Below, in pieces: positions 1 through 7,170 of a DNA stretch of 64,000 bases. The stretch's first letter is position 1. Every line of letters starts with the position of its first letter. Source of the stretch: Holophagaceae bacterium (GTDB lineage Bacteria; Acidobacteriota; Holophagae; Holophagales; Holophagaceae); contig JANYLR010000104.1 of NCBI GenBank assembly GCA_025363715.1, forward strand, positions 42,044 to 106,043. Direction: 5' to 3'. Under the pieces are notes generated by a model that was not told the DNA's origin, did no database searches, and saw nothing but the letters and a program-made list of their open reading frames with translations. The translations under genes and the position numbers were made by a program.

Positions 1-211
1 GCAGTACCGCCGCACGGCCCAGAACTTCAACCCCATGATGGCGGCCGCGGGAAAGATCACCATCGCCGAAGTGGAGGTCCTGGCCGCCATCGGCGACCTG
101 GAACCAGAACACGTCCATACGCCCAGCATCTACGTCCAGCGCGTCATTCTTGGCGGGCACCAGGAAAAGCGCATCGAACGCCGGACCGTGCGGAAGGGCG
201 GTGCCGCATGA
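1..211 (+). CDS. scoA: 3-oxoacid CoA-transferase subunit A, C-terminal part
   Basis: The window opens inside this gene; frame 2 is open from base 2 to a TGA at 209-211 and encodes about 69 C-terminal residues. The ending ([23 protein letters not shown], then IYVQRVI) is the usual tail of the alpha subunit of succinyl-CoA:3-ketoacid/acetoacetate CoA-transferase. It overlaps the start of the beta subunit by 4 bases (ATGA), so the two are translationally coupled. With the dehydrogenase downstream this forms a ketone-body (3-hydroxybutyrate/acetoacetate) utilisation unit. The exact acyl-CoA substrate cannot be told from this fragment. Confidence 0.88.
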   Translation, partial: QYRRTAQNFNPMMAAAGKITIAEVEVLAAIGDLEPEHVHTPSIYVQRVILGGHQEKRIERRTVRKGGAA

Positions 212-852
212 CCTGGACACGGGAGGAGATCGCCCAGCGGGCGGCGCAGGAAATCCAGGATGGCTACTACGTGAACCTGGGCATTGGCATGCCGACCCTG
301 GTGGCCAACTACATCCCGGCCGGCAAGCGGGTGGTGCTGCAGTCGGAGAACGGCCTGCTGGGCATCGGCCCCTATCCCGCCGAAGAGGACTTGGATCCTG
401 ATCTGATCAATGCCGGCAAGGAGACCATCACCATGATCCCCGGCGCCGCCCTGTTCAGCAGCGCCGAGTCCTTCGCCATGATCCGGGGCGGCCACATCGA
501 TCTGGCCATCCTGGGGGGCATGGAAGTCTCCGCCACCGGGGATCTGGCCAACTGGGTCATCCCCGGCAAGATGGTCAAGGGCATGGGCGGCGCCATGGAC
601 CTGGTGCACGGCGCCAAGCGCATCGTGGTCATCATGGATCACGTCAACAAGCAGAGTGAGCCCAAGATCCTCCACCGCTGCACCCTGCCCCTGACGGGCC
701 GGGGGGTGGTCCACCGGATCATCACCGACCGGGCCGTGCTGGATGTGACGCCGGAGGGGCTGCTGCTGGTGGAACTGGCCCCGGGGCACACGGTCGCGGA
801 CATCCGAAACAGCACGGAGCCGCCCCTGAGCGTGGCGTCCGGGCTGGTCTAG
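208..852 (+). CDS. scoB: 3-oxoacid CoA-transferase subunit B
   Basis: 214 residues, the normal length of a CoA-transferase beta subunit. The N-terminal motif [17 protein letters not shown] and the catalytic glutamate in the [12 protein letters not shown] segment (about residues 51-62) are diagnostic of family I CoA-transferases, where the glutamate forms the acyl-enzyme and CoA-thioester intermediates. [14 protein letters not shown] is another conserved segment. The protein would pair with the upstream alpha subunit to move CoA between succinyl-CoA (or acetyl-CoA) and acetoacetate in the cytoplasm. The ATG lies in the ATGA overlap with scoA. Confidence 0.93.
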   Translation: MTWTREEIAQRAAQEIQDGYYVNLGIGMPTLVANYIPAGKRVVLQSENGLLGIGPYPAEEDLDPDLINAGKETITMIPGAALFSSAESFAMIRGGHIDLAILGGMEVSATGDLANWVIPGKMVKGMGGAMDLVHGAKRIVVIMDHVNKQSEPKILHRCTLPLTGRGVVHRIITDRAVLDVTPEGLLLVELAPGHTVADIRNSTEPPLSVASGLV

Positions 853-861
853 GTGGCTGCC

Positions 862-1644
862 ATGCTGAAGGGGAAGGTCGCCCTGATCACCGGGTCCACC
901 AGCGGCATAGGCCTGGGCATCGCCCGGGCTCTGGCCGCCCAGGGCTGCGGCGTCATGCTCAACGGGTTCGGCGATGCCGCGGCCATTGAGCGGTTGTGCT
1001 TGGAACTGTCGGAACAGCACGGTGCCCCAGTGGCCTACAACCGAGCCGACCTGACCCACCCCGCCGAGATCGAGACCCTGGTGGCGGATGCGGTGGCGCA
1101 GATGGGTGGCCTCGACATCCTGGTGAACAACGCGGGCATCCAGCACACGGCCCCGGTGGAGGAGTTTCCGCCCGAAAAGTGGGATGCCATCCTGGCCGTC
1201 AACCTCTCCGCGTCCTTCCACACGATCCACCACGCCCTGCCGCATATGAAAGCGAAAGGGTGGGGCCGGATCCTCAATATCGCCTCCGTGCACGGCCTGG
1301 TGGCCTCGCCCAACAAAGCGGCCTACGTGGCGGCCAAGCACGGCCTGGTGGGGTTGACCAAGGTGGTGGCCCTGGAGACGGCCGGGCTCGGGATCACCTG
1401 CAACGCCATCTGCCCCGGCTGGACCCGCACCGAGCTGATCGAGCCCCAGATCCTGGCCAAGGCCCAGGCCCTGGGCGTGGGCCTCGAGGCGGGCGGCCAG
1501 GCCCTCCTGGCGGAAAAGCAGCCTTCGCGGCAGTTCGTCAGCATCGAGCAGATCGGCCAGCTGGCGGTGTTTCTTTGCTCCAGTGCCGCGGTCCAGATCA
1601 CGGGGACGGCCGTCCCCATCGATGGTGGGTGGACGGCCCAGTAG
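862..1644 (+). CDS. bdhA: D-3-hydroxybutyrate dehydrogenase (SDR family)
   Basis: Classical short-chain dehydrogenase of about 260 residues. It has the nucleotide-binding motif TGSTSGIG near the N-terminus, NNAG in the middle, and the catalytic Ser plus YxxxK (YVAAKHG). The segment AICPGWTRTELIEPQI and the C-terminal GTAVPIDGGW match D-3-hydroxybutyrate dehydrogenases, which interconvert 3-hydroxybutyrate and acetoacetate with NAD. The ORF track starts at a GTG at 853; I prefer the ATG at 862 because AGGTGG lies 5 bases upstream. The gene follows the CoA-transferase genes with almost no gap, so the three are probably one operon for ketone-body or PHB-monomer use. Confidence 0.87.
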   Translation: MLKGKVALITGSTSGIGLGIARALAAQGCGVMLNGFGDAAAIERLCLELSEQHGAPVAYNRADLTHPAEIETLVADAVAQMGGLDILVNNAGIQHTAPVEEFPPEKWDAILAVNLSASFHTIHHALPHMKAKGWGRILNIASVHGLVASPNKAAYVAAKHGLVGLTKVVALETAGLGITCNAICPGWTRTELIEPQILAKAQALGVGLEAGGQALLAEKQPSRQFVSIEQIGQLAVFLCSSAAVQITGTAVPIDGGWTAQ

Positions 1645-1676
1645 GCCCGAATGGACGGCTCACACGGTTCGAACGC

Positions 1677-1701
1677 TGGCCTCCGAAGCCAAAGGTCGCT
1701 G
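1677..1701 (+). repeat. Partial copy of the tRNA-Arg anticodon/variable region
   Basis: These 25 bases (TGGCCTCCGAAGCCAAAGGT then CGCTG) are identical to the anticodon arm to T-arm segment of the real tRNA gene at 1825-1849. The flanks (…TTCGAACGC upstream, TAACCCTGG downstream) cannot complete a cloverleaf, so this is a fragment and not a tRNA gene. It is a third copy of the sequence that is also duplicated at the far end of the integrated element, and may be the scar of another insertion or recombination event. Confidence 0.7.
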
Positions 1702-1756
1702 TAACCCTGGTGCCACGGTCAGTCAGGCGAAGGAGCGTTGGCCAGAGGACTCGACC

Positions 1757-1785
1757 TTGATCTCAATCCCGTTCGAAGCCATGAT
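1757..1785 (+). promoter_or_regulatory. Candidate sigma-70 promoter of tRNA-Arg
   Basis: TTGATC and CATGAT are separated by 17 bases, and the -10 hexamer ends 11 bases before the tRNA 5' end, a sensible distance for a stable-RNA promoter. No other tRNA-proximal promoter was found. Confidence 0.5.
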
Positions 1786-1796
1786 GGAAGACCGTA

Positions 1797-1873
1797 GTAC
1801 CCGTAGCTCAGTTGGATAGAGCGTTGGCCTCCGAAGCCAAAGGTCGCTGGTTCGATTCCAGTCGGGTGCACCA
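1797..1873 (+). tRNA. tRNA-Arg (anticodon CCG)
   Basis: A full 77-base cloverleaf with encoded CCA. The acceptor arms GTACCCG and CGGGTGC pair with one G-U; the D-arm is GCTC/GAGC; the anticodon stem is TTGGC/GCCAA around the loop CTCCGAA (anticodon CCG, reads CGG); the T-arm is GCTGG/CCAGT around TTCGATT. The gene is the host end of an integrated element: the same 3' half recurs about 1.95 kb downstream. Integration left the gene complete, as tyrosine recombinases usually do when they use a tRNA 3' end as attB. Confidence 0.95.
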
Positions 1874-1920
1874 AACAAGCCCCTGAAACCCTTGAATATC
1901 AATGGTTTTGGGGGTTTGTT
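1874..1920 (+). terminator. Hairpin directly after tRNA-Arg
   Basis: A long stem with G-U pairs: AACAAGCCCCTGAAACC pairs with GGTTTTGGGGGTTTGTT across a 13-base loop. It starts at the base after CCA, so it can end tRNA transcription. It belongs to the integrated element; the tRNA's original terminator is probably the hairpin at 3823-3856. Confidence 0.6.
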
Positions 1921-1986
1921 CTATCTACCAAAGAGCTTGGGCTTCACCCGCAGGTGATGTCTATGTGTTGATTCTACCAGCGTGGC

Positions 1987-2005
1987 TGCACCATATTTAC
2001 CACGG
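1987..2005 (+). repeat. Left copy of a 19-bp direct repeat inside the element
   Basis: TGCACCATATTTACCACGG matches 3699-3717 at 18 of 19 bases in the same orientation. The two copies lie near the two ends of the integrated element. The first 7 bases equal the end of the tRNA (TGCACCA). Possible integrase arm or older core sites; function is inferred only. Confidence 0.5.
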
Positions 2006-2102
2006 TCGAATCTTCTTAGAGTGAGTGGGGGCGAGGGTTTGCCGCTGTTGAGACCTTCTGGGAGTCTTGCAGGGGGCGCTCCACCTTGATTCCGGGCTAA
2101 CG

Positions 2103-2142
2103 GGAACCGGCTTTGGCCCGCTGCGCGGGCAAAGCCTGTTCC
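2103..2142. other. Imperfect palindrome in non-coding part of the element
   Basis: GGAAC, GGCTTTG and GCCCG pair with CGGGC, AAAGCC and GTTCC around the loop CTGCG, with one bulge and one mismatch. There is no following T-run, so it is not a typical intrinsic terminator. The rest of 1921-2548 shows no supported gene; a minus-strand 89-codon ORF there (1921-2190) has no recognisable features. Confidence 0.45.
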
Positions 2143-2548
2143 ACATAGAACTATCAAGGGTCTTGACGTTTGAGTGGCGTGGAACAACACCCGTCAGGCG
2201 ATGAGGTGGTCTACCAGTTCAAGGATGAGGTGAGGCACACGAAATTGCTTCCTATCCCGCTAGAGCCTCGGGCTCTGGTTACCAATAGGAGCAACCGTGG
2301 TTCTTCCTCCTTGCAGCCGCAGCCCAACTTTCTACTTCATTAGACAACGGAGGTCATGGACCGCCGGGAGCTTGGCTCCCGGCCCGATGGGCGACCAGGA
2401 ACAAACAGCGGCATATGGGTCCAGAGGACCACCCATGCCATCAGTCATCGCCGCAGCCCTGTCCATCTCAGTTCAACAACATGGGGTGGTAAGTGAATCC
2501 AGAGTGGCTACCACTCCGAACCCAATTCTCAATTCATGGAGAAATCGA

Positions 2549-3208
2549 ATGCCCGAAACGAAGCCCGCAGTGTCCACCTATAGGACCACCAAGCGGAAAA
2601 CCCCTGTATGGGTGCCAGCCACTGGAACCTCAAAGACCCGTATCAAGAAAGCCCGGTTCTACCTGAAGGGGAAGGCTTGGGTGCCCGCTGATCCCCGTGA
2701 TGGTGACAAGGCAATGCTGGTGGTCGTCTGCAACCTTAGGCGCTACCTCGAACTGAGTGCGGCTATGACCGTGACCCTCATTCAAGAACACTACAACCCT
2801 CGCTGCATCACATCGGGCGGTCATTCATGGGGTTGGAGCAGTCAGGACATTCTCAAGAAATACAGTCAGGCAGGTAAGCGCGGGATGTATCCGACCCTCG
2901 GCGTAGAAGACCCGAAAGCCAAGGCGAAGGTAAACAAGATGGACCTACATCGGCAATTCAAGGCATTTTGGAAGAAGCATGTGAATCCCGGTGGATGCTG
3001 CACTCCCGCAGAAGTCAGGGAAGCCTTCATCCGGTTCCGTGGTGGTGAAGCTGTCACTGCCAACATGCTGAGTCGGGTCATCAAGGCAGTCACGGGCAAT
3101 GAACCCGTCAGACCATTCGGTGAGAAGTTTTACCGAGGCTTTCACATTGTAGAGACGCATTTGGGGTTTATAAGAGATGCCACTAAGCAACAGCAACTGA
3201 TCGCCTAA
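2549..3208 (+). CDS. Hypothetical protein of the integrated element
   Basis: I do not recognise this 219-residue protein. The ORF track starts at 2297, but GGAG at 2538-2541 lies 7 bases before the ATG at 2549 and the region upstream has no coding character. The product is basic (many Lys/Arg, N-terminal KRKTPVW and KTRIKKARFYLKGK) and soluble, with a C-terminal PFGEKFYRGFHIVETH segment, which would suit a nucleic-acid-binding phage or plasmid protein such as a replication factor, but no family motif is visible. Its stop lies 25 bases inside the integrase fragment on the other strand, at what looks like a deletion junction, so the last few residues may not be original. Confidence 0.6.
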   Translation: MPETKPAVSTYRTTKRKTPVWVPATGTSKTRIKKARFYLKGKAWVPADPRDGDKAMLVVVCNLRRYLELSAAMTVTLIQEHYNPRCITSGGHSWGWSSQDILKKYSQAGKRGMYPTLGVEDPKAKAKVNKMDLHRQFKAFWKKHVNPGGCCTPAEVREAFIRFRGGEAVTANMLSRVIKAVTGNEPVRPFGEKFYRGFHIVETHLGFIRDATKQQQLIA

Positions 3209-3641
3209 GCCGCACAGCGAAATTGAAGATTGCCGTGAGCGTCTTGATGGTGTTGTTGACATAGGTTCCAGAGCATTCGGCTTCAAGCATCCGGACTCTA
3301 AGATCCATGACATGAGAGGTGCTTACCCGATTGATGGGCATGGTCCCGATGACCGGAACCACCCAATTCCGGAGTGCAGATTCAGCGCTCTTGTAATGAC
3401 CTTGCGAGAAGATGGAGCGGTTCACCCGCAGCCACTCCTGGATGAGGTCTTGAACGGGCTTGAACCGAGTTGGACGCTTCAGGAGCCCGTCTACAAGTTC
3501 CTTTCGCTTCTCTTCAAGCACACGCCGGGCTGTCGCCAGATCGGTGGCTCGGGTTGAGCCATGTGCCCGCTGCCCGTTGGCACTGATGAGGTAATACCAG
3601 TAGCGTCCCTTTCGGTAGAGCCCTGGATGGGGTGTTGCCAT
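3183..3641 (-). pseudogene. Tyrosine integrase, N-terminal fragment only
   Basis: 152 residues equal to the arm-binding start (GLYRKGRYWYYLI, like many phage integrases) and the SAM-like core-binding domain (WLRVNRS to LTAIFNFAV). The catalytic domain with R-H-R-H-Y residues is absent: after NFAV the reading frame runs into sequence antisense to the neighbouring ORF and stops. The gene starts next to the right att copy, the usual place for an integrase. GGAGG lies 6 bases before the ATG, inside a small hairpin. The fragment should not catalyse recombination; it explains how the element entered tRNA-Arg. Confidence 0.82.
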
Positions 3642-3644
3642 GAA

Positions 3645-3665
3645 CCGCCTCCGTGAGAGAGGCGG
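3645..3665 (-). promoter_or_regulatory. Hairpin covering the integrase ribosome binding site
   Basis: On the minus strand CCGCCTC pairs perfectly with GAGGCGG across 7 bases, and the 3' arm contains the GGAGG Shine-Dalgarno of the integrase start. This could hide the site and limit integrase translation. Inference from sequence only. Confidence 0.45.
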
Positions 3666-3698
3666 ATGAAGCTCAAAAACTATGGTTTGAAGATTGGA

Positions 3699-3717
3699 TG
3701 CACCACATTTACCACGG
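3699..3717 (+). repeat. Right copy of the 19-bp direct repeat
   Basis: TGCACCACATTTACCACGG, matching 1987-2005 except at one base, just inside the right end of the element. Confidence 0.5.
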
Positions 3718-3777
3718 CACCGAAAACAGCCGCCTTACCGCTTGCTAGGTAAGGGGTTAGCAGCTTAGACCATCGGC

Positions 3778-3821
3778 TCCGAAGCCAAAGGTCGCTGGTT
3801 CGACCCCAGTCGGGTACACCA
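3778..3821 (+). repeat. Right attachment-site copy of the tRNA-Arg 3' half
   Basis: CTCCGAAGCCAAAGGTCGCT and onward through the T-arm to ACACCA repeats the end of tRNA-Arg with three mismatches. The upstream bases (CTTAGACCATCGG) do not form the 5' half of a tRNA, so this is an att duplication and not a second tRNA. It marks the right boundary of the integrated element. Confidence 0.82.
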
Positions 3822-3822
3822 A

Positions 3823-3856
3823 CAAGGCCAGGGGGCCGTATGGCCCCCTGGCCTTG
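3823..3856 (+). terminator. Strong hairpin after the right att site
   Basis: CAAGGCCAGGGGGCC and GGCCCCCTGGCCTTG form a perfect 15-bp stem with a GTAT loop. It starts one base after the duplicated CCA, so before the insertion it would have followed tRNA-Arg directly. There is no long T-run. It also separates the element from the desaturase gene. Confidence 0.65.
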
Positions 3857-3906
3857 TCGACGTCTCTGGGATCGAACCAGCGAGTGGATCGCCCGGGATG
3901 GCGTGG

Positions 3907-3935
3907 TTGACATGAGCGTGCCTGTCGGGTGAATT
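3907..3935 (+). promoter_or_regulatory. Possible promoter of the desaturase gene
   Basis: TTGACA is followed after 17 bases by TGAATT, a weak -10. It lies in the 140 bases between the hairpin and the desaturase start, where no gene is seen. Confidence 0.3.
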
Positions 3936-3999
3936 TCCGGACACGGTCGGTTCTGCCGAGGCTCCTGGGCTACTCTGAACCCCTTGGTTCAGGTGGTGC

Positions 4000-4821
4000 A
4001 TGCGCAAGCCCTTCGCAGTCTCGGTGGTCTCGGTCTCCTTCGTGCTGCTGCACCTGGCCTGCCTCGCGGCCATCTGGCTGGCCTTCTCCTGGAAGCTGGT
4101 GGCCCTATGCGCGGTCATGTACATCATCCGCATGTTCGCCGTCACCGCTGGGTACCACCGCTACTTCAGCCACCGCACCTACAAGCTGGGCCGCATCCCG
4201 CAGTTTTTCCTGGCCGCCCTGGCCCAGACCTCGGCCCAAAAGGGCGTGCTCTGGTGGGCGGCCCACCACCGGCATCATCACCGCTTCTCGGACACTCCCC
4301 AGGACATCCACTCGCCGGTGGCCGATGGCTTCTGGTGGTCCCACATGGGGTGGGTGCTGTCAGACGCGTATGACCGCTACGATGCCAAGTCCATCGAGGA
4401 CTTCGGTCGCTTTCCCGAGCTGCGCTTCCTGGATGCCTACCACTGGCTCTGCCCCTGGCTGCTGGGCACGGCCACCTTCGCCTTCGGGGCCTGGTCGGGT
4501 CTCGGTGCCTGGGAGGCCCTGGTCTGGGGCTTCGTCATCTCCACCGTGCTGCTCTGGCACGGCACCTTCTGCATCAACTCGCTCACCCACGTCTGGGGCA
4601 CCCGCCGGTTCGACACCGGGGACCAGAGCCGCAACAACTTCCTGCTGGCCCTCATCACCCTGGGGGAGGGCTGGCACAACAACCACCACCACTACCAGGC
4701 CAGCTGCCGCCAGGGCATCCGCTGGTGGGAGTTTGATCCCACCTACTACACCCTGAAGCTGCTCAGCTGGGTGCGCATCGTCCGGGACATCCGGACCTTC
4801 CCAGTGTCGGCCCGATCCTGA
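4000..4821 (+). CDS. Acyl-CoA desaturase (membrane di-iron fatty-acid desaturase)
   Basis: 273 residues with the three histidine boxes of membrane desaturases in order and at normal spacing: HRYFSHR after the second membrane segment, HHRHHH (in AAHHRHHHRF) about 40 residues later, and HNNHHHY near the C-terminus. These bind the two irons that introduce a cis double bond into a fatty acyl chain (Delta-9 type in related bacteria). Four hydrophobic segments are visible. The gene stands alone after the tRNA region; its TGA shares one base with the next ATG (TGATG), so it is coupled to the DUF2062 gene. Role: membrane lipid fluidity. Confidence 0.9.
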   Translation: MRKPFAVSVVSVSFVLLHLACLAAIWLAFSWKLVALCAVMYIIRMFAVTAGYHRYFSHRTYKLGRIPQFFLAALAQTSAQKGVLWWAAHHRHHHRFSDTPQDIHSPVADGFWWSHMGWVLSDAYDRYDAKSIEDFGRFPELRFLDAYHWLCPWLLGTATFAFGAWSGLGAWEALVWGFVISTVLLWHGTFCINSLTHVWGTRRFDTGDQSRNNFLLALITLGEGWHNNHHHYQASCRQGIRWWEFDPTYYTLKLLSWVRIVRDIRTFPVSARS

Positions 4822-5288
4822 TGGGGTGGGTGGTTCGGCGGATCCGGGAGCCCATCCTCGGGATGCTCGGACAGGGGCTCAGTCCGGAAGGGCTCGCCTG
4901 GAGCCTGGCGGTGGGCTTGGCTCTCGGCGTCATTCCCCTGTTCGGAACCTCCACGGTGCTCTGCGTGGGCGCTGCCTTCGCCTTCCGGCTCAACCAGGCC
5001 GCCATCCAGCTGGCGAACTACTTCGCGTACCCCCTTCAGCTTCTGTTGATCCTGCCCTTCATTCGCATGGGCGAGCGGATCTTCGGCCTGCCGCACCTGC
5101 CCCTGTCCCTCTCCCAGCTGCAGGCGGCCCTGCGGGCGGACACCTGGGGCACCCTGCAGCTGTTCTGGACCACCCTCTGGCACGCCAGCGTGGCCTGGCT
5201 GCTGGTGGTGCCGATTCCGGTGGTGCTGCTGGCCTGGGGACTGACCCCGGTCTTCCGTGGCGGTGTGAGGACCTTCCGCCGGCCCTGA
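4821..5288 (+). CDS. DUF2062 membrane protein
   Basis: 155 residues with the hallmark start of DUF2062 proteins: a short amphipathic lead, then LAVGLALGVIPLFGTSTVLC and the NQAAIQLANYFAYPLQLLL segment with Asn-Pro signature, and a final hydrophobic segment. Two to three membrane spans are likely. Members often sit beside lipid or glycosyltransferase genes, but the biochemical function is not established. The start ATG overlaps the desaturase stop by one base, so the two are probably co-translated and may act on the same membrane lipids. Confidence 0.75.
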   Translation: MGWVVRRIREPILGMLGQGLSPEGLAWSLAVGLALGVIPLFGTSTVLCVGAAFAFRLNQAAIQLANYFAYPLQLLLILPFIRMGERIFGLPHLPLSLSQLQAALRADTWGTLQLFWTTLWHASVAWLLVVPIPVVLLAWGLTPVFRGGVRTFRRP

Positions 5289-5331
5289 GCTCCGGCTAGG
5301 CTGTCTCACTTGGATATTTGGAGAACCGAGC

Positions 5332-6432
5332 ATGAGCGAGTCCCCCGGCCGCAAACCCTCCGTGATCAAGAAGCGCTTCCCCTGGGGCTGGGTGATTCTG
5401 GGGGTCCTCGGCGTGGCGGCCCTCGTAGCCATGGTGGCGGCCAAGGGTGGCCCCGTGACGGTTTCGGTGTCGTCCCCCACGGTCTTCAAGGCCGGAGAGC
5501 GCAACCCCCTGGTGACGGCCTCGGGGTACTTGGTGGCCCGGACCCGGGCCACGCTGTCCAGCAAGGTGCTGGGGCGGGTCAGCTGGCTGGGCGTGCAGGA
5601 GGGCAGCCGGGTGACCAAGGGTCAGGTCCTGGCGCGCCTGGAATCGCCGGATTTGGCGGCGGCCCGGGATCAGGTGAAGGCTCAGCTGGACCAGGCCAAG
5701 GTGGATCTGGACCGGGCGGTGAAGTTGCAGGCCCAGGGCATCCAGGACGCGGCCACCGTGGACAAGCTCCGCAGCCAGAAGCTCACGCTGGAAGCCCAGC
5801 TGGCCTACCAGGATGCGCTGCTGGAGAGCATGACTCTGCGGGCCCCCTTCAGCGGGGTCGTCACCCAGAAGCTGTCGGAAGTGGGCGAGACCGTCGCGCC
5901 GGGCAGCGCCGGTGGCGCCAATGCCATCAACGCCGTCCTGGTCATGGCTGATTTCGACACACTCGAAGTGGAGGTGGAAGTGAACGAGGCCTCCATCGCC
6001 AAGCTCACCCGGGGCATGCCCGCGGAAGTGCGCGTGGATGCCCTGGACGGGCAGGGGGCCAGGTCCAACCTGAAGGGCCGGCTGCGGGAGATCTACCCTA
6101 GCTCCAACCGCCAGAAAGCCGTGGTGGTGGTGCGGGTGGCCTTCGTGGAGAAGGACCCCCTGCTGGTGCCGGACATGGGTGCCAAGGTCACCTTCCTGGG
6201 GGATGCCTACGCCCAGGACGTGGTGGTGCTGGGCCGGGAGCAGGTGAAGAAGGCGGATGGCAAGGCCTTCGTGTGGGCGGTGGAGAACGGCCAGGCCGTC
6301 CAGAAGTTCGTGACGGTACTGGCCGAGAATCCCATCGGCCTGGAAGTTGGCGACCTGGCCAAGGACGCGAAGCTGATCGTCGCGCCGCCGGAAGCGCTGA
6401 AGCCCGGCGCCAAGGTCAAGGTCAAGAACTGA
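5332..6432 (+). CDS. Periplasmic adaptor (MacA/HlyD-type) of an ABC exporter
   Basis: 366 residues: cytoplasmic Lys/Arg-rich lead, one membrane anchor (WGWVILGVLGVAALVAMVAA), a first lipoyl half (YLVARTRATLSSKVLGRVSW), an alpha-helical hairpin rich in Gln/Lys (about 110-160), the second lipoyl half (LRAPFSGVVTQKLSEVGETV) and beta-barrel domains. This is the membrane-fusion architecture of MacA-like adaptors that link an inner-membrane ABC pump to an outer-membrane channel. It overlaps the ABC ATPase gene by one base (TGATG). No outer-membrane TolC gene is in the window. Confidence 0.88.
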   Translation: MSESPGRKPSVIKKRFPWGWVILGVLGVAALVAMVAAKGGPVTVSVSSPTVFKAGERNPLVTASGYLVARTRATLSSKVLGRVSWLGVQEGSRVTKGQVLARLESPDLAAARDQVKAQLDQAKVDLDRAVKLQAQGIQDAATVDKLRSQKLTLEAQLAYQDALLESMTLRAPFSGVVTQKLSEVGETVAPGSAGGANAINAVLVMADFDTLEVEVEVNEASIAKLTRGMPAEVRVDALDGQGARSNLKGRLREIYPSSNRQKAVVVVRVAFVEKDPLLVPDMGAKVTFLGDAYAQDVVVLGREQVKKADGKAFVWAVENGQAVQKFVTVLAENPIGLEVGDLAKDAKLIVAPPEALKPGAKVKVKN

Positions 6433-7154
6433 TGAATACCGACCGCTTCGACCTAGGCGGGGGTACGCCCATCATCACCCTCCGCGATATCGCCAAGAGC
6501 TACTGGCGGGAGGCGCTGGAGATCCCGGTGCTCCAGGGCATCGATCTGGAGATCCCGGCCGGAGCCTACGTCGCCCTGATGGGCCCCTCTGGCAGCGGGA
6601 AGACCACCCTGCTGAACCTCATCGCGGGCATCGACCGGCCCACGGGCGGGTCGCTGGAAGTCTGCGGGCACGAGCTGAACGGCCTCGATGACGATCAGCT
6701 GGCCTCCTGGCGGAACCTGCATGTGGGCTTCATCTTCCAGAACTACAACCTGGTGCCGGTGCTGAACGCCTTCGAGAACGTGGAACTGCCCCTCCTGGTG
6801 TCCGGCGCCGGCCGCCGGGAACGGCGGGAACGGGTGGAGCGGGCCCTCACTCTGGTGAACCTCACAGACAAGCTGCAGAACTATCCCCGGCAGCTGAGCG
6901 GCGGCCAGGAACAGCGGGTGGCCATCGCCCGGGCCATCGTGACGGACCCGGATCTGCTGGTGGCCGACGAGCCCACGGGCGCCCTGGACGCGAAAAATGC
7001 CGAGGAGGTGCTGGGCCTCATGGAACGCCTTAACACAGAGTTCGGCAAGACCATTGTGATGGTCACGCATGACCCGAAAGCCGCGCACCACGCGCGCCAC
7101 CAGATTCATTTGGAGAAGGGCGTACTGGACAAGGCCGTCGAGGTGAACCGATGA
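6432..7154 (+). CDS. ABC transporter ATP-binding protein (MacB/LolD type)
   Basis: 240 residues from the ATG that overlaps the adaptor stop; the longer ORF-track start at 6273 lies inside the adaptor gene and is not credible. Walker [10 protein letters not shown], signature [14 protein letters not shown], Walker [13 protein letters not shown] with the catalytic Glu, and the H-loop MVTHD are all intact. The sequence after the Q-loop ([22 protein letters not shown]) is typical of the MacB/LolD/FtsE-like ATPases that drive FtsX-fold permeases by mechanotransmission. It should power the two permeases encoded next. Confidence 0.93.
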   Translation: MNTDRFDLGGGTPIITLRDIAKSYWREALEIPVLQGIDLEIPAGAYVALMGPSGSGKTTLLNLIAGIDRPTGGSLEVCGHELNGLDDDQLASWRNLHVGFIFQNYNLVPVLNAFENVELPLLVSGAGRRERRERVERALTLVNLTDKLQNYPRQLSGGQEQRVAIARAIVTDPDLLVADEPTGALDAKNAEEVLGLMERLNTEFGKTIVMVTHDPKAAHHARHQIHLEKGVLDKAVEVNR

Positions 7155-7170
7155 AGGCCAGGGGCGCCTG

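Larger units (their letters stand above)
1829..3821. mobile_element. Remnant of a tRNA-Arg-integrated genetic element (about 2 kb)
   Basis: The segment lies between the 3' half of tRNA-Arg (1829-1873) and a 44-base copy of the same sequence at 3778-3821 with three mismatches. Base composition inside looks clearly lower in GC than the genes on both sides. Contents are one hypothetical ORF (2549-3208), an N-terminal integrase fragment next to the right end, an imperfect palindrome (2103-2142) and two direct copies of TGCACCAYATTTACCACGG near the ends. The catalytic half of the integrase is missing, so the element cannot excise by itself. From 1921 to 2548 I see no convincing gene. Confidence 0.8.

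Noticed and set aside
1921-2190. 89-codon minus-strand ORF inside the integrated element
   Set aside because: No ribosome binding site at a useful distance, no family resemblance; it begins next to the hairpin and spans the palindrome.
3721-3823. Second tRNA gene
   Set aside because: Only the 3' half of tRNA-Arg is present; the upstream bases cannot form acceptor and D arms, so it is an att duplication.
3680-4145. Minus-strand ORFs across the right att site and terminator
   Set aside because: They read through the tRNA fragment and a perfect hairpin and have no coding signature.
6273-6431. N-terminal extension of the ABC ATPase given by the ORF track
   Set aside because: It lies wholly within the adaptor gene; the ATG at 6432 overlaps the adaptor stop and gives the normal family length.
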